Assembly: GCA_033439265.1 (NCBI GenBank)
Contig: JAVTVX010000031.1
Coordinates: 9,719,501-9,783,500, forward strand
Source: Dillenia suffruticosa
Lineage: Eukaryota > Streptophyta > Magnoliopsida > Dilleniales > Dilleniaceae
Length of the DNA stretch: 64,000 nt
Direction of reading: 5' to 3'
Shown here: one piece after another, positions 1-11,395 of the stretch
Numbering within the stretch: position 1 is the stretch's first letter
Layout of the letters: each line of letters begins with the position of its first letter
Made by a program: the position numbers and the translations under genes
Notes under the pieces: generated by a model
Databases searched by the model: none
Told to the model about the DNA's origin: nothing
The model's input: only the letters and a program-made list of their open reading frames with translations

Positions 1-104
1 TATCTATTTGTTTAAATAATTCATTTAATCTATCAGACAATTGTTTCTTTTTGTTTCTCTACATATGCATTAGTTTAGTGAATAATCATTAGGGAGGGGC
101 TTCG

Positions 105-910
105 ATGACTTACACAAGCACTCCGGAAGAAACAAAAGAACTATGGTGGAACGAGTTCAAGGTAAGTTATCTCAATCAGTTTATATATGAAATTAAGTTA
201 ATAGTTTTATAAGTTATTGGTTTTTTTCCATTGCAACGAGTATTCACTTGGGACGAGACTGAAGAGTTGGAAGTAAGAAGGATTTTCAAGAAAAAATATG
301 GCAATCACATCCGACACGTTCTAAATCATGCAAAGAGACACGTAAAAAAGCCTAACTGCATCACCGAGCAAATAAAAAACCGAGCTTATAATTCAGGGGA
401 ATCGTCTGCGACGTATGCGGGAGGCTCGATCAATATCGGTGAACATAGAAATAGATCGGTAATTTTATACAAATACTAATTTTTTATCTAATTTAAACTA
501 TTTCATTATTTCTAAAAGTGTTTTTTTATTTTAGACCAAGGAAATGGAGACCGAGCCTTTATTCATAGATACTCTCACGCGCACATTTCAGAATCAAAGA
601 CAAGACTTTGAGTGGAGAGAAAGCTAGAGTAATTAAGGTTTGTAATTTCAAAATTTTCAATTATTTAATTAACATTTTCAATGTTGATTTGAACATATTA
701 TAACAATGTAAGATGAATTCTTTAGGTTAGTCTCTCCCAAGTTTATTTTTTTGCTGACTTAATTCTTTGATTTCTAATGAATTATTTGCTAGAGATTCTC
801 TTTTATTTATTTTTTCATAAATTTCAACTTATTCAATATTAATATGAATGTTCATAATTTAGATCCTATATAGTCTCATGATTTATGTTACAATTTTTTT
901 ATTTTCCTTC

Positions 911-945
<35 letters not shown>

Positions 946-1484
946 TCTAATCAAGATTATATGTGCTTGTATTATAATGTTATTGTAAATTTATTTTAAT
1001 TTTTCTCATGACAATATAGGAGAAATATGATAAGCTATCACGCAGAAGTTCGAGTACTAGTGATGATACTGGCGGATTTGAGCCACTTGTTGATAACATG
1101 AATACATGGCTCAAGGTGACTGGAGGACCAAAAGAGGGTAGAGTAGTTGGGCTAGGTTCTTTGAGTAGAACTTACAAAATCGCTGGTTCATCTTCTTCCA
1201 CCCCACCAGCAGTCAGGGCAGAAATAAATCAATTGAATCAAGAGGTGAGCCATTTGAAGGAGTTACTACTGCAAAAAGATCAGGAATTCAATTTACTTCA
1301 ACCAAAGCACACGCAAGAAATGAACGAGTTTCGCATGCAGCAAATGTTAATCATGCAACATCATGCAGCATCTTCAATTAACCCCCGCTTTCCCCCTTCT
1401 ATTTCTCTTCCTGATAATGCTTGCGATGGTGATGAAGGTGATGATTTCTTCGATGATGATGGTGATGGTAGAGGTCGTGCTTGA
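105..1484 (+). pseudogene. TnpA-like plant transposase (Ptta/En/Spm family), probably decayed
   Basis: This is the DNA-binding accessory transposase of CACTA elements, a nuclear protein that in the family binds the subterminal repeats. Four exons can be traced: 105-161 (ends LWWNEFK before a GTAAGT donor), 241-458 (TTCACTTGGGAC, FTWDETEELEVRRIF), 535-637 (EPLFIDTLTRTFQNQRQDFE) and 1020-1484. The last exon carries the diagnostic WLKVTGGPKEGRVVGLGS, a leucine/glutamine-rich coiled-coil stretch and an acidic Asp/Gly tail, then stops at 1484. Two defects are visible. The only AG acceptor near 240 joins exon 2 out of frame with exon 1, and exon 3 needs a 1-nt frame change after QDFE to reach KARVIK. 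Upstream exons may lie beyond the left edge, so the ATG at 105 is provisional. Family identity is strong; whether it is functional is doubtful. Confidence 0.75.
918..947. repeat. TA microsatellite
   Basis: An almost pure AT dinucleotide run lies in the last intron of the TnpA-like gene. Confidence 0.9.
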
Positions 1485-1739
1485 AATTGTGTACTGTTAT
1501 TTGACTGTTACATTTTGATATTCGTTATATTGATTTTTTTTTGTTATGTATGATTATTGATATTTTAACATTTAAACTTGATATTGTTTTTATTTTTGAT
1601 ATTACTATTATGATTTCTTGTTAAATTTTTAACTTATTGATCTTATTGGATAGTTAGTTATAATGATGAGAATAGATAGCTGAAATTTGATATTAAAAAC
1701 GATTTAGATGATTGATTGTTGATGAGGTTGGGTGAGCAG

Positions 1740-2256
1740 GTATAAAAACAGGTTATATAGAGAAAAATTGTCAAAATATAGCAATAAAATTTATATTTGT
1801 CGCAAAATACAAACTCATCGCAAAATTTGTCTCTAAAAACTAAGTTCGTCGCAAATTTCATTGCTAAAATTGAATTGTAAATTTTGATTAGCGACGAATT
1901 TTGTAACGAATAACATTCATTGTATATTTGCGACAAATAATTTATTCGTTGCAAAATTTGCAACAAATATTATTTTGTCGCAAATTTTGGGACGAAAATT
2001 TTATTCTTGACAAATTTGCGAAGAAAAAATATTCATCGCAAAATTCGTTGCAAATTTGCGATGAATTTTATGACATAAAAATATTTGTTGGAAATTTTTG
2101 TGACGAATAATTAATTTTTCATCCCAAAATTTTACGACAACTTATTAGCAACGAAAAAATATTTGTTGCAAAATTTATCGTAAATTTGTTTTCGGATGAA
2201 TTTTTCTTACAAATTTATCGTAAATTTTGTTATAAATTTTGTCTTTTTTTGTAGTG
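1740..2256 (+). repeat. CACTA subterminal repeats and 3' terminal inverted repeat
   Basis: There are more than a dozen degenerate copies, in both orientations, of a motif close to TCGTCGCAAATTT / AAATTTGCGACGAA, ending in the CACTA terminus at 2256. In En/Spm-type elements such motifs are the binding sites of the TnpA protein, whose gene lies directly upstream. Short open frames in this stretch come from the repeat and are not genes. Confidence 0.8.
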
Positions 2257-2384
2257 CGATATTTGTTTGGGGATGGTTATAATGGAAAAAGTTTTTAGTG
2301 AAATTTCTATATAAAACATGAGTGATATTATATAGAAAATGAAATGGAATACAATAATGAGTACACCGAGGTGTCGGTGTTACA
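2257..2384 (-). mobile_element. LTR fragment, giant TGTAACACC family (first ~128 bp)
   Basis: Read on the minus strand this begins TGTAACACCGACACCTCGGT at 2384 and continues in register with the start of the solo LTR at 22223, including AGAAATTTCACTAA and CCCAAACAAAT, until it is cut by the CACTA terminus at 2256. The rest of the LTR should lie beyond the left end of the window, on the far side of the CACTA element. The flank at 2385-2389 (AGGTC) would be its target duplication. Confidence 0.8.
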
Positions 2385-3096
2385 AGGTCGATTTCCAGTT
2401 ATGTGGTAGATCAAATGGGATCGCTTAAAAACAAGTAAATCTTAAACTTATCCCCCATCTTTTAGACATAATCAGTCCAAACATACATTAGATCAACCAC
2501 ACTTGTAATATTACATAGAAAAGAAATTTCAACTAAGTAGGATACTATTGAAAACAACTTTTTGATATCTTATCTCCAATTTTATTATTTTATACAACAA
2601 AAATTTTTATGAGATAAAATTCATTATATAAAAAAATAGTTTTTATGGCAAATTATCATTTTCCTAATTTGATCATATTTTTATACATAATTTCCTACTT
2701 AATTATGACTATAATGGCTAGGCCCTAATTAATTTTAAAAATTATATTAATTACCAGAATTATAATATTATTTAATTTTGTCATAGCAAATTGCATAAAA
2801 TTTTAATATAAAAAAACAATCAAATTACCTAATATATTTTATTAATTTTATACCTCTCTTTATATATAAAATTATATCTAAAATTAATTTTATACATGAT
2901 TTTTTTTTTTCAAATTTTGGGTTTAAACGATATTTTGAAAATTTTGAGAATTTATGAAATTTTTTTTTGAAAATTTTTCAGATAAAAAATATTTTAATAA
3001 TTTTATTCATTTTTTATATACAAAATTTTATTTCAAAATTTTCATATAAAAAAAAGTTTTACAAATTTTGTATTTTTAATGTGTAAAAAAAAAACA
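2385..3096. other. AT-rich stretch, no gene seen
   Basis: Very AT-rich sequence with long A and T runs. No coding frame, terminal repeat or known motif was recognised. Confidence 0.5.
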
Positions 3097-3182
3097 CAAT
3101 CCCTAAGAGGGACAGCCTAGTGGTCTCACCCCTCTCAACTCGATGATTTCGAATTTAAATCTTGATATAACAAAAAAAAAGA
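3097..3182 (+). mobile_element. Short tRNA-derived SINE-like copy
   Basis: A tRNA-like head of about 70 bp with an A-box-like CAGCCTAGTGG (3113-3123) and a B-box-like TTTCGAATTTAAATC (3148-3162), followed by an A-rich tail. The arrangement of pol III boxes plus poly(A) is that of a plant tRNA-derived SINE or a retroposed tRNA. Homologous copies lie at 33258 and 35049 (inside the same duplicated block), and an independent copy lies at 47147. Confidence 0.55.
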
Positions 3183-4453
3183 AAATTACCTAAAATAGTG
3201 CAAAAATACCTTTAAAAAAAAAAGAAAATTTGTTTGTAGTGAAAGGAGAAAGAGTGAAAAAAATCCAAATATACAAAAGTGCTTCATTGGCAATGATTGA
3301 AACAGATGTATGAAGAGTAAATACTCATAAAAATATTTCTTCCACAATGGGAGATGGAAAGAAACGTGGAATCCAAAAAAAAAGGTTCTTTAGCTGCTCT
3401 TTGGTAGGGAGAATTGAGGATAGAGATTCAAGAAAAAAAGTGAGGAGAAGCAAGAAGATAAAAAGAAAACTATATATATGAAGAGTTGGAAAGAGAAAAA
3501 ATTGAAAAGGAAAAACTTTTGGTTTAAGATAAAAATAGAAAAAAAAGAATTTTTATTAAATTTTAAGAATAGTAAAATATTATCTATTTTGTCTACAATA
3601 TGCGCATTGGTCCATTTAAATCCATGGAGGAACTAGAATTTGATTTTAGGAATAGAGAATATATATAGGTTTATAAATATGTGAATTTATATGTGTATAT
3701 GTATACATGTATATATAAATAAATAGTATAATGAATATAAAAAACATAATTATCTAAAATATTAAATGTTAAAATTGAAAATTTAGTAAATAGAATTTCT
3801 TATCTTTCTCCAAATAAAAGTTTCTTTAATTAAGAAAAAGAAATAAACTTGTGAGAATAGAAAATAAATAAGTGATAAAGATTATAAAAGTTTAAAATTA
3901 AGTAAATAAAAAAATAAAATTTATGTCCAAAAGTTAGATATTTCATTAAAATTTGAATTTTAAAAGGTGGAACGGTTGTTTAAAAAATAAAGAAAAAAGA
4001 GTGAGATTGAAAAATATAATGTATTATTTAATATATAATAAATATACAGTGTCGTATTTATATAGTTCAGTCTCTAATTGCACCACAGTGATTAGCCAAG
4101 CAGACTCGAGTTATTATGCACAAGTTGACCTAATATACACATGAGTCGACCTACACACATAAATAACAGAGAAAACCCTAAATAATATCAAGACAAGTTG
4201 AAATAAAATAAATACAAGCCGACTTGCATGAGCATCCAAGTGAAAGATGCTTAAATAAAATGGAGAACAAGTCAACCTTAAGTGAAGAACAAGTTAACCT
4301 AAAGTGAATTCAAGCAGACTTACATGAGCAAAAAAGCAAAAATACTCTAGCAGAATTGAGCACAAATCGACTTGGTATGCATTTGAGTTGACTTACATTA
4401 GCATGGACTTCACAAAGTACAAAACACAAGTCGACTATAAGGAAAAAGGAGTC
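3097..4453 (+). repeat. Block C: SINE, flank and LTR stub, also at 32824-34601 and 34602-38433
   Basis: From the SINE-like head to within the Sirevirus LTR this block matches 33258-34601 almost base for base, for example GAAAGGAGAAAGAGTGAAAA, TCTTCCACAATGGGAGATGG and AGATATTTCATTAAAATTTG. The same non-LTR/LTR junction (near 4109 and near 34270) is shared. Because the junction itself is copied, the similarity reflects duplication of genomic DNA, not two independent insertions. No gene is seen in it. Confidence 0.8.
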
Positions 4454-4962
4454 GATTTAATGTGAGTAACAACTAATATTTGCAGAAAAGATGTTAAACA
4501 TTAAATAAGTCTCAACTACCTTCAACGGCTATGTTTGCTGCATTTATTGAAGTTCAATGTCTCTTTTATAATCCTAACTTTAAATACAATACTTTAAGAG
4601 AAGAAGACATGAGATTGAATATGATTGAGGCAATTGTAATTACAATTTTTCTTTTTGTGTTGTATTCTTTGTCTGCATTTTAATGATCTATCTAAAACTA
4701 AAGGTCTATACATGTACATTAGTTTTTCGTATAAATCTTTGTAAAATACTAGAAAAAAAGGGTTCTTTTGGCTGGATATTAAGTGTTTGAAAACAAATAA
4801 GGTGTACTAACACCTATACAAAACTAGTGGGTAGTCATTGAGAGAAACATCGGAAGGTTAGACTAGTATATTTAAGCCAGTTGGTTATACTATTTTTTTA
4901 AGAAATAGTGGATTTGAAAAATCTAGATGAAGTTTAGAAATAGACGTGCACCAAGGAGGATG
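4109..4962 (+). repeat. Sirevirus #1 5' LTR (truncated)
   Basis: Matches the 3' LTR from GTTATTA-GCACAAG through GTGGATTT and GACGT-CACCAAGGAGG. The first 370 bp carry about eleven GTCGACTT-like motifs roughly 30 bp apart. The left edge is probably a truncation, because the 3' copy and the minus-strand relative at 20205-22067 appear to continue further. The right edge is also cut: the next bases are already gag coding sequence. Confidence 0.75.
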
Positions 4963-7900
4963 GAGAGATGGTTAGAGATATGATTATTAGGTTCAACACC
5001 ATTACAAATGAGTTTAGATTACTAGGTAAAGGAATTAGTCAGGAGAATATGGTAGATAAGGTTCTCAAGTATATGCCCAAATCCTGAGAAGCAAAGGTGA
5101 ATGCAATAGAGGAATCTAAGAATTTGGAAACCTTAACAATGGACCAACTAGTAGGGTCATTAACCACTCATGAAATGAAGCTAATTCTAAAGGAGTGGGT
5201 AATGAGGACAATGAAAAAACAATAGCTTTGCAAGCTAAAAGTAGTGATAATAGTTCTAGTGATGATGATGACGACATGCACTTCTCACCCAAAAAATTAA
5301 AAGATTCTTGATAAGAAAGAAGAACAAGGGGTGAAGGGAAAGTAAGAAATTCAATAAGAAGGAAGAAATCAAATATTACGAATATAAGAAGTTTGGCCAC
5401 ATAAAGGCTAATTGTCCACAACTTAAAAAGGTAAAGAAAAAGGGAAAGAAAAAAGCTCTGATAGCCTAGAGTGGTGAGGACGCCAGCTCGAGTAAGGAGG
5501 AAAATGAGTAGGAGCATCTTAATCTATTCTTCATGGTATTGGAGGAAGAACAAGATAAGGTAAGTTTTTGCTCCTTTGATTGTTCTGATGTTGAGCTTCT
5601 ATGAATGAAACACATGAAGACTTAATGGAAGCATTTAAAGAACCTAAGAAGATAAAGAATAAAAACTACACATTAAAGAAATCAATGACTCACAAGGAAA
5701 GACAATCAAACAAAATAAAAATGAAGAATGAAAAGATAAAGAACTTGATTAAAAGTTGATGCTATTTTAGGAGCAAAAAGAGGTGTTTCTGAGAAAGAAG
5801 TACTAAGACATAATCCTATTAAATGTCAAAAGAAATTGTGTATCTTCTTTGTTCCTAGTTCAAAAAATGTTAAACTAGACAACAGGTGTTATCATTGTAT
5901 AAAATTTGGATATACTGCACAACATTGTAGAACCAAGAAAAATGCTAGCATCAGAAATAAAAGACACAGAGTTCGGAACAAAAATAATTACTATTTTAAA
6001 TATAATTACACTATGAACCACTCATTAGTTAAAACAAAAGTTTAGTGGATTCCAAAAGAATTAATAAGGACTAACAATATCGGACTCTAGAAAATTTGGG
6101 TACCAAAGACCAAAACTTAACTGAATTTTTGTGCAGATATATTGGAAGGCTAAGGCCATCAGGAACATTTGGTTCTTAGATAATGGATGCTCCATGCAAA
6201 AGACAGGAGACTTCATAAAATTCAGCAGTCTGCAAGAGAAGAAATGAGGGAAGGTTGTCTTTGGAGACTACTTTAAAGGTATAATTATCGACATAGAATG
6301 TATAAGTAACTCTTCAATCCAAATTGAACATGTTTTACTTATTAAAGATTTAAAATATAATCTCCTTAGTTTTAGTTAATTATGTGATAAAAAATATATG
6401 GTGACTTTTGATTCTGTTGTTTGTCTGATAATTAATAAAGAAAATAATGAAGTAAAATTCATCGGAACTAGGCAAGGCAACATCGATATAATTAACATTA
6501 ATAACATAGGAGAAATTGATGAAGCATGTTTAATGGCTATGAACCATGAAAATTTCTAGCTATAGTATGGAAAATTAGAACATACAAGTGTGGATTTAAT
6601 TTTAAAACCAGTTAGAAAAGATATAGTTAAAAGAATTTGAGAAAGATAAATTATGTGTTGCTCGCAAAAAGGGAAACAAGTTAGAACTTATTTCAAATCT
6701 AAGAACATAGTTTCAACTAATAAATCTCTAGAATTACTATACATAGATCTATTTGAACTAACTAGAATCCAGAGTTTAGGAGAAAAGTATTATGGTTTTG
6801 TGATAGTAGATGACAACTCTAGGTATACTAGGTTATCTACTTAGCCAAGAAGGAAGAAGCCAGCAATGCATTTATCAAACTATGTAACAAAATTCAAAAT
6901 GAAAAAGGCTACACAATTTTTAGAATAAGAAGTGATCAAAGGAAAGAATTTGAAAACAAATTGATACAGAAATTTTGTGATATAAATATATCATAATTTT
7001 TCAGCCACTAGGACTCCACAACATAATGGTATTGTGGAAAGGAAAAATAAAATTTTAAAGGAAATGCCTAGGACAATACTATATGAAAATAAATTAACCA
7101 AATTTTGCTGGACTGAAGTTGTGAATACAGTTTGTTACTTATTAAATAGAGTTTTGATTTGGCCAATCTTAAAGAAAACACCCTATGGGCTATATAAAGG
7201 TAGAAAACCTAATATAGGTTATTTTCATATATTTATGTGTAAATGCATAGATTCCAAAGTGATACTAGGGCTGTACTCCAAAATCAATGTGAATATGTAA
7301 CCTTCATTTCTTAGATAGAGTTTAAAAATATAAATGAAACTTTAAAAGATAAAAGTTGGATACAAGAAATGCAATAGGAGCTAAATCATATTGAGAGAAA
7401 CAAAATATAGTATTTAGTTCCTAGTCCAAAGTATCACTTAGTAATAGGAACAAAATGGATCTATAGGAATAAGTTAGATGACCATAGAATTATAACTAGG
7501 AATAAAACGAGACTAGTAACTCAAGTGGCATAGTCAAAAGGAATGAATAGATTTCGATATGACTTATGGCTATGTAGGAAGGTTAGAAGCAATTAAAATG
7601 ATACTTCCCTTCTCCTGTTTCATGAATTTCACCAAATGAATGTGAATAGTGCATTCCTAAATGGTTTAATTAATAAAACAATATATATATAATAACTTCC
7701 TAATTTTAGAAATCCAAACCATACATTTAAATTGTCCAAATCTTTGTATGGTATGAAATAAGTTACAAGAGATTAGTATGAATGACTTAGTAATTTGTTG
7801 ATAGATAATGATTTTGAAATAGATAAGATTGACAACTTTTTTTATTAACAGAAAAAGCAAAGAAATCTTAATTGTTCAAATCTATATAAATGATATGATA

Positions 7901-8765
7901 TTTGGAACAACCAATGAAACTCTTTGCCAAGAATTTATTGAGGCAATGCATGCTGACTTTAAAATGTGCATGATGGAGGAATTGAATTATTTTTTGAAAT
8001 TGCAAATAAAACACACAAAAAATGGAATCTTTATAAGTCAATCCAAATTCACCAAAAAACTTATTAAGAAATTTGGAATGAGTAAAGCAAAAGGAAATGC
8101 AACGCCAAAGAGCACCTCAGTAAAGCTCGATAAAGATAAAGAAAGAAAATTAGTGTACTCTAAACTTTATAGAAATATGATAGGTTCATTGATGTAGCCA
8201 ACTTTATCTAGGCTTAATATTTTATATAGTATATGCCTATGTACTAGGTTCCAATCTAATTCTAAGCAATCATATTTAGTAGCAGTGAAAAGAATTTTTA
8301 GGTATTTAAAAGACATATGCAACTTATGACTATGATATGGTAGGAACTCTTCTTTTCAATTGCATGGTTATTCAGATGTAGACTTTACTACCTATAAGTT
8401 ATATAGGAAAAACACATGGCACTTGTCAATTTCTTGAGAGTATATTAATATCTTGGTCATCGAAGAAACAAAATAACCACTGAGGGAGAATATGTTTTTG
8501 TTAGTTAGTGTTGTGCAAAAATTTTATGAATAAAATATCAATTAAATGACTATGGCTTAAATATAGAATGTATTCCCATAAAGAGTGACAACACTAGTGC
8601 AATTAACCTAACAAAGAATCTTGTCCATTATTTTAGAAATAAACATATAAAAGTGAGGCATTACTTCATTAAAGATTATGAGCTGAAAAATGATGTTTGC
8701 AGACATCTTTACAAAACTTTTGGATAAAAATAAGTTTTAGCTTGAGAAAGGAATTAGGAATGATG
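4962..8765 (+). pseudogene. Sirevirus #1 gag-pol remains
   Basis: Successive frames encode a Gag UBN2-like core (4962-5240, EAKVNAIEESKNLETLTMDQ), zinc knuckle 1 (5375-5430, first two Cys now Tyr), zinc knuckle 2 (5887-5934, CX2CX4YX4C, His lost), a protease (6169, WFLDNGC where DSG is usual), the GAG-pre-integrase region, an integrase core (6653-7300, SDQRKEF and IVERKNKILKEM keep acidic residues), RT (7340-8200) and RNase H (8360-8740, GYSDVDF). The RT catalytic box near 7883 reads YIND instead of YVDD. Stops and frameshifts separate every block, so no functional polyprotein can be made. Several key changes are G-to-A or C-to-T, as expected from decay of methylated cytosines. Confidence 0.85.
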
Positions 8766-8769
8766 AATT

Positions 8770-9470
8770 ATAAAGAATAATCTTAGATCGATTGATTTGT
8801 TATGTTTGTTTGATGATCTTGCATGATTCTTGCTTGTTTGTACATAAATATGAAAGTTTGAGAATGATAAGTTAACTTGTTGAAAAGTATAAGTCAACTT
8901 GTGTTCAACCAAACGACAGTAACAATGAATTTTGAGAAGAAGCAAGTCAACCTATTCATTGCATAAGTCTGCATATTTTCATGACTCAAGGTTCTAGATA
9001 TCATTAAAGACATAGCAAGCTAACTTTCACAAGTTAATTTGAGGCAGCTCAAAATCCAAAACTTCCAATCCCTAAGTCAACTTATTCTTAGAATTCTAAG
9101 TTTAGAATGCTTTTCAAAACTAAATAAGTTAACTTGTTCTCCCAACAAGTCGACCTATGCACCTCAGAACCTAAAAATATAAGCTCAATCTCGACTTATT
9201 CACCATTTTAGTCTACCAACTCTTAGAATTCTTGGTTTAGAATGTTAGTTAGGGCTTAATGAGTCGATTTGTTCACCCTCCAAGTCAACTTGCGGTAGCT
9301 CAAAAACTATGTGCTAGATAGTTCATAACTCAACGAGTCGAATTGTTTACCCTATGAGTCGATTTGCGATAGCTTAAACCATGACCTATATGAACTAAAC
9401 CTAACCTTAAGTCAATCTAAAAATACTTTTAAACTTCCCAAAACCTTTCTTTTTCTCAAGGCCAAACCTC
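8770..9470 (+). other. Sirevirus #1 post-pol region, GTCGACTT-motif rich
   Basis: Non-coding stretch after RNase H. It holds around ten degenerate AAGTCAACTTG / GAGTCGATTTG motifs related to those in the LTRs, spaced irregularly. No gene is seen. Confidence 0.6.
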
Positions 9471-9474
9471 ACCT

Positions 9475-9861
9475 ATGCTCGAAAATCCTTTATCGATTGT
9501 GAAAATGCTGAGAACCAAGAATCCAAATCACTTGAACCATCAAGAATTGCAAATCCTAGCAAAGAATAAGTCCTTCAAACAAAGTTTCTATTATAGAACC
9601 ATCAATTATTCTAGATTGATAGATTGTGAATTTTTTAATAGTATAGGGTTTCCATATGGAGATTACATTAGGGAATCCTATCTAAACAATCCCATTCATC
9701 CAAACTCTACATGCTATGATAGATTAGTTATGCTACTCTATAAGTACATCTCAGAACCCAAAGGGCACCATGGAAATGCCTTTCAGCCTGAAATGAAAAT
9801 AGGTAACCACACTAAAAAATGTGTATTCAAAAGCTATATTGTGGTATGGGTATTGTGGTGA
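9475..9861 (+). CDS. Open frame between pol and 3' LTR, possible envelope-like/plant-transposon ORF remnant
   Basis: A 128-codon frame without stops, unusual in this decayed element. It sits where Sireviruses often carry an extra ORF (called envelope-like in some members). The centre (INYSRLIDCEFFNSIGFP, then PIHPNSTCYDRLVMLLY) loosely resembles the R-x-I/hydrophobic ... YP-x-LVR-x-FY pattern of putative plant transposon proteins found in such ORFs. No signal peptide or transmembrane segment is evident, and the C terminus (VVWVLW) looks truncated. The similarity is weak and from memory, so function is unassigned. It could also be a chance frame. A start further upstream cannot be excluded. 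Confidence 0.4.
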   Translation: MLENPLSIVKMLRTKNPNHLNHQELQILAKNKSFKQSFYYRTINYSRLIDCEFFNSIGFPYGDYIRESYLNNPIHPNSTCYDRLVMLLYKYISEPKGHHGNAFQPEMKIGNHTKKCVFKSYIVVWVLW

Positions 9862-10545
9862 AACCTCATATATTATGTAGTTTGAATAATCAAAATTTGG
9901 TGCACTATGATTGATGTATAGAGTATATGGGTTCTAACTTGTTGGAAAATGGTATGGTATTCTTTAAGAACCCTAATTTTGAGGTTATAAACACCAATGC
10001 CACAAGCTTAGACATACATGATTAACTCCTTCACCTCATAGTGACTCATGTGCTCAAACCAAGAAAAGGAAGCCATACAACCATTACTAGGGAAAACTTT
10101 TAGCTCATGGCTAGCATTATGCAAGGTGAAAACCTTAGTCTTCACTTCCTTATCCCATTCCACAAGCTAGTTATCTTCAACCTAGGACTTACAAATAAGT
10201 CAACCTACCTTACCATACTCCATCATTTTGAACCCATTTAGCTTTAATTGGTGAGGGAACTCCAATGCTGCAGTTTGGGTTCAAGTCTACTCCAATCTCC
10301 CTACTAGGTCGAAGATAACCTAGGACTTAAAGTCAACCTACCTTACCTACACTTACAAATATTTGTGGAAAATCAATGCATAAGTTGACTCGAGACCTTA
10401 AGTCAACCTAGGACTTAAAGTTTAAAAGAAGCATTGTCTTAAGTCGACTCACCATAAGAAAATTAAATGAAAGCTAAAGCACAAGTAGACCAAGATGCAA
10501 GACAAGTCAACTTGCCTAAATTCAAATCCTTTGAAAACAAAGTGT
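9862..10545 (+). other. Sirevirus #1 3' internal region / probable LTR start
   Basis: No coding frame seen. From about 10190 the sequence is again rich in AAGTCAACCTA motifs, and ACAAATATTTGTGGAAAA near 10353 resembles, on the opposite strand, the LTR segment near 21690. The 3' LTR may therefore begin well upstream of 10546. Confidence 0.45.
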
Positions 10546-11395
10546 TATTAAGCACAAGTCGGCCTAACATACACATGAGTCGACCTATATACATACATAA
10601 TAGAGAAAGGACTGAGTATCATCAAGTACAAGTTGAGCTGAAATAAATAGAAGTGGCTTGCATGAGCAACAAAGTGAAACATGCTTAAGTAGAATGGAGA
10701 ACAAGTCGACCAAAAGTGAATTCAAGCTGACTTACATAGTAGAAAAGTGAAAAATACTCAAGCTGAATTGAGCACAAGTCAACTTGGCATGCATATAAGT
10801 TGACCTACATTGGCATGGACTTCATAGAGTACAAAACACAAGTCGACCAAATCGAAGAAGGAGTTGACTTGATATAAGCAACAGTTAATACCTACAGAAA
10901 ACCTATTGAATATTTAATGAATCTCAACTACCTTCTACAGCTATGTTCACTGCATTTATTGAAACTCCATAGCTCGTTTATCGTCACCACTTTAAATATA
11001 ACATTTCAAGAGAATAAGACACGTGATTGAATATGATTAGGCAACAAGTTCTAAGAGCAATTTGTGAACAAATTTTTTTTTGTGTTGTATTTTTTGTCTG
11101 TACTTTAACAATTTATTTGAAGTTAAAACTTGATACTTATACATTTATTTAACTTATAAATATTTGTAAAAGACCAAAAGAAAGGGTTCTTTTACTTTGG
11201 ACATTAAGTGTTTTAGTAAAACACATGAGATATACTATCAACTGGATAAAACTAGTAGATAGCATTTGAGAGAAACACTATAAGGTTTGACTAACACCTG
11301 TATAAACTAACTTGTTATACTCTTTTTGGAAAAAGTAGTGGATTTAAAAATTTATGTGAATTCAAAGATTGGACGTACACCAAGGAGGGTGAAAC
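10546..11395 (+). repeat. Sirevirus #1 3' LTR
   Basis: Direct repeat of 4109-4962, clearly diverged (many substitutions and small indels), so the insertion is old. The shared part ends at GACGTACACCAAGGAGGGTG. A few more bases typical of the U5 side follow before a different repeat begins, so the LTR end is lost. Confidence 0.75.

Larger units (their letters stand above)
1..2256 (+). mobile_element. CACTA (En/Spm) DNA transposon, 3' half
   Basis: The right end is seen: the + strand ends in ...GTAGTG at 2251-2256, which on the other strand reads CACTACAAAAAAAGAC, the hallmark CACTA terminus. Inside it lies a subterminal zone full of CGTCGCAAATTT-like motifs, then the last exons of a TnpA/Ptta-type gene. 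The left terminus and the TnpD-type transposase would lie outside the window. The element is inserted in a member of the giant LTR family, whose end resumes at 2257. The 3-bp target duplication cannot be checked because the other end is missing. Confidence 0.85.
4109..11395 (+). mobile_element. Ty1/copia retrotransposon, Sirevirus-type, decayed
   Basis: Two direct repeats (4109-4962 and 10546-11395) bracket gag-pol remains in the order gag, zinc knuckles, protease, integrase, RT, RNase H, with a long 3' region containing a further open frame. Pol wording (KIWVPKT linker, MTGD-like protease context, KNIVSTNKSLELL, WPILKKTPYGLYKGRKPN) is that of the SIRE/Sirevirus lineage. The 5' LTR runs straight into mid-gag with no primer-binding site, so the U5 end, leader and gag start have been deleted near 4962. 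Many stops make it non-autonomous. Lineage assignment is from motif memory. Confidence 0.85.

Noticed and set aside
1658-2110. Frames of 102 and 60 codons at the end of the first CACTA element
   Set aside because: They are translations of the subterminal repeat.
5116-5517. 133-codon minus-strand frame
   Set aside because: Antisense of the Sirevirus Gag region, whose sense strand has clear Gag motifs.
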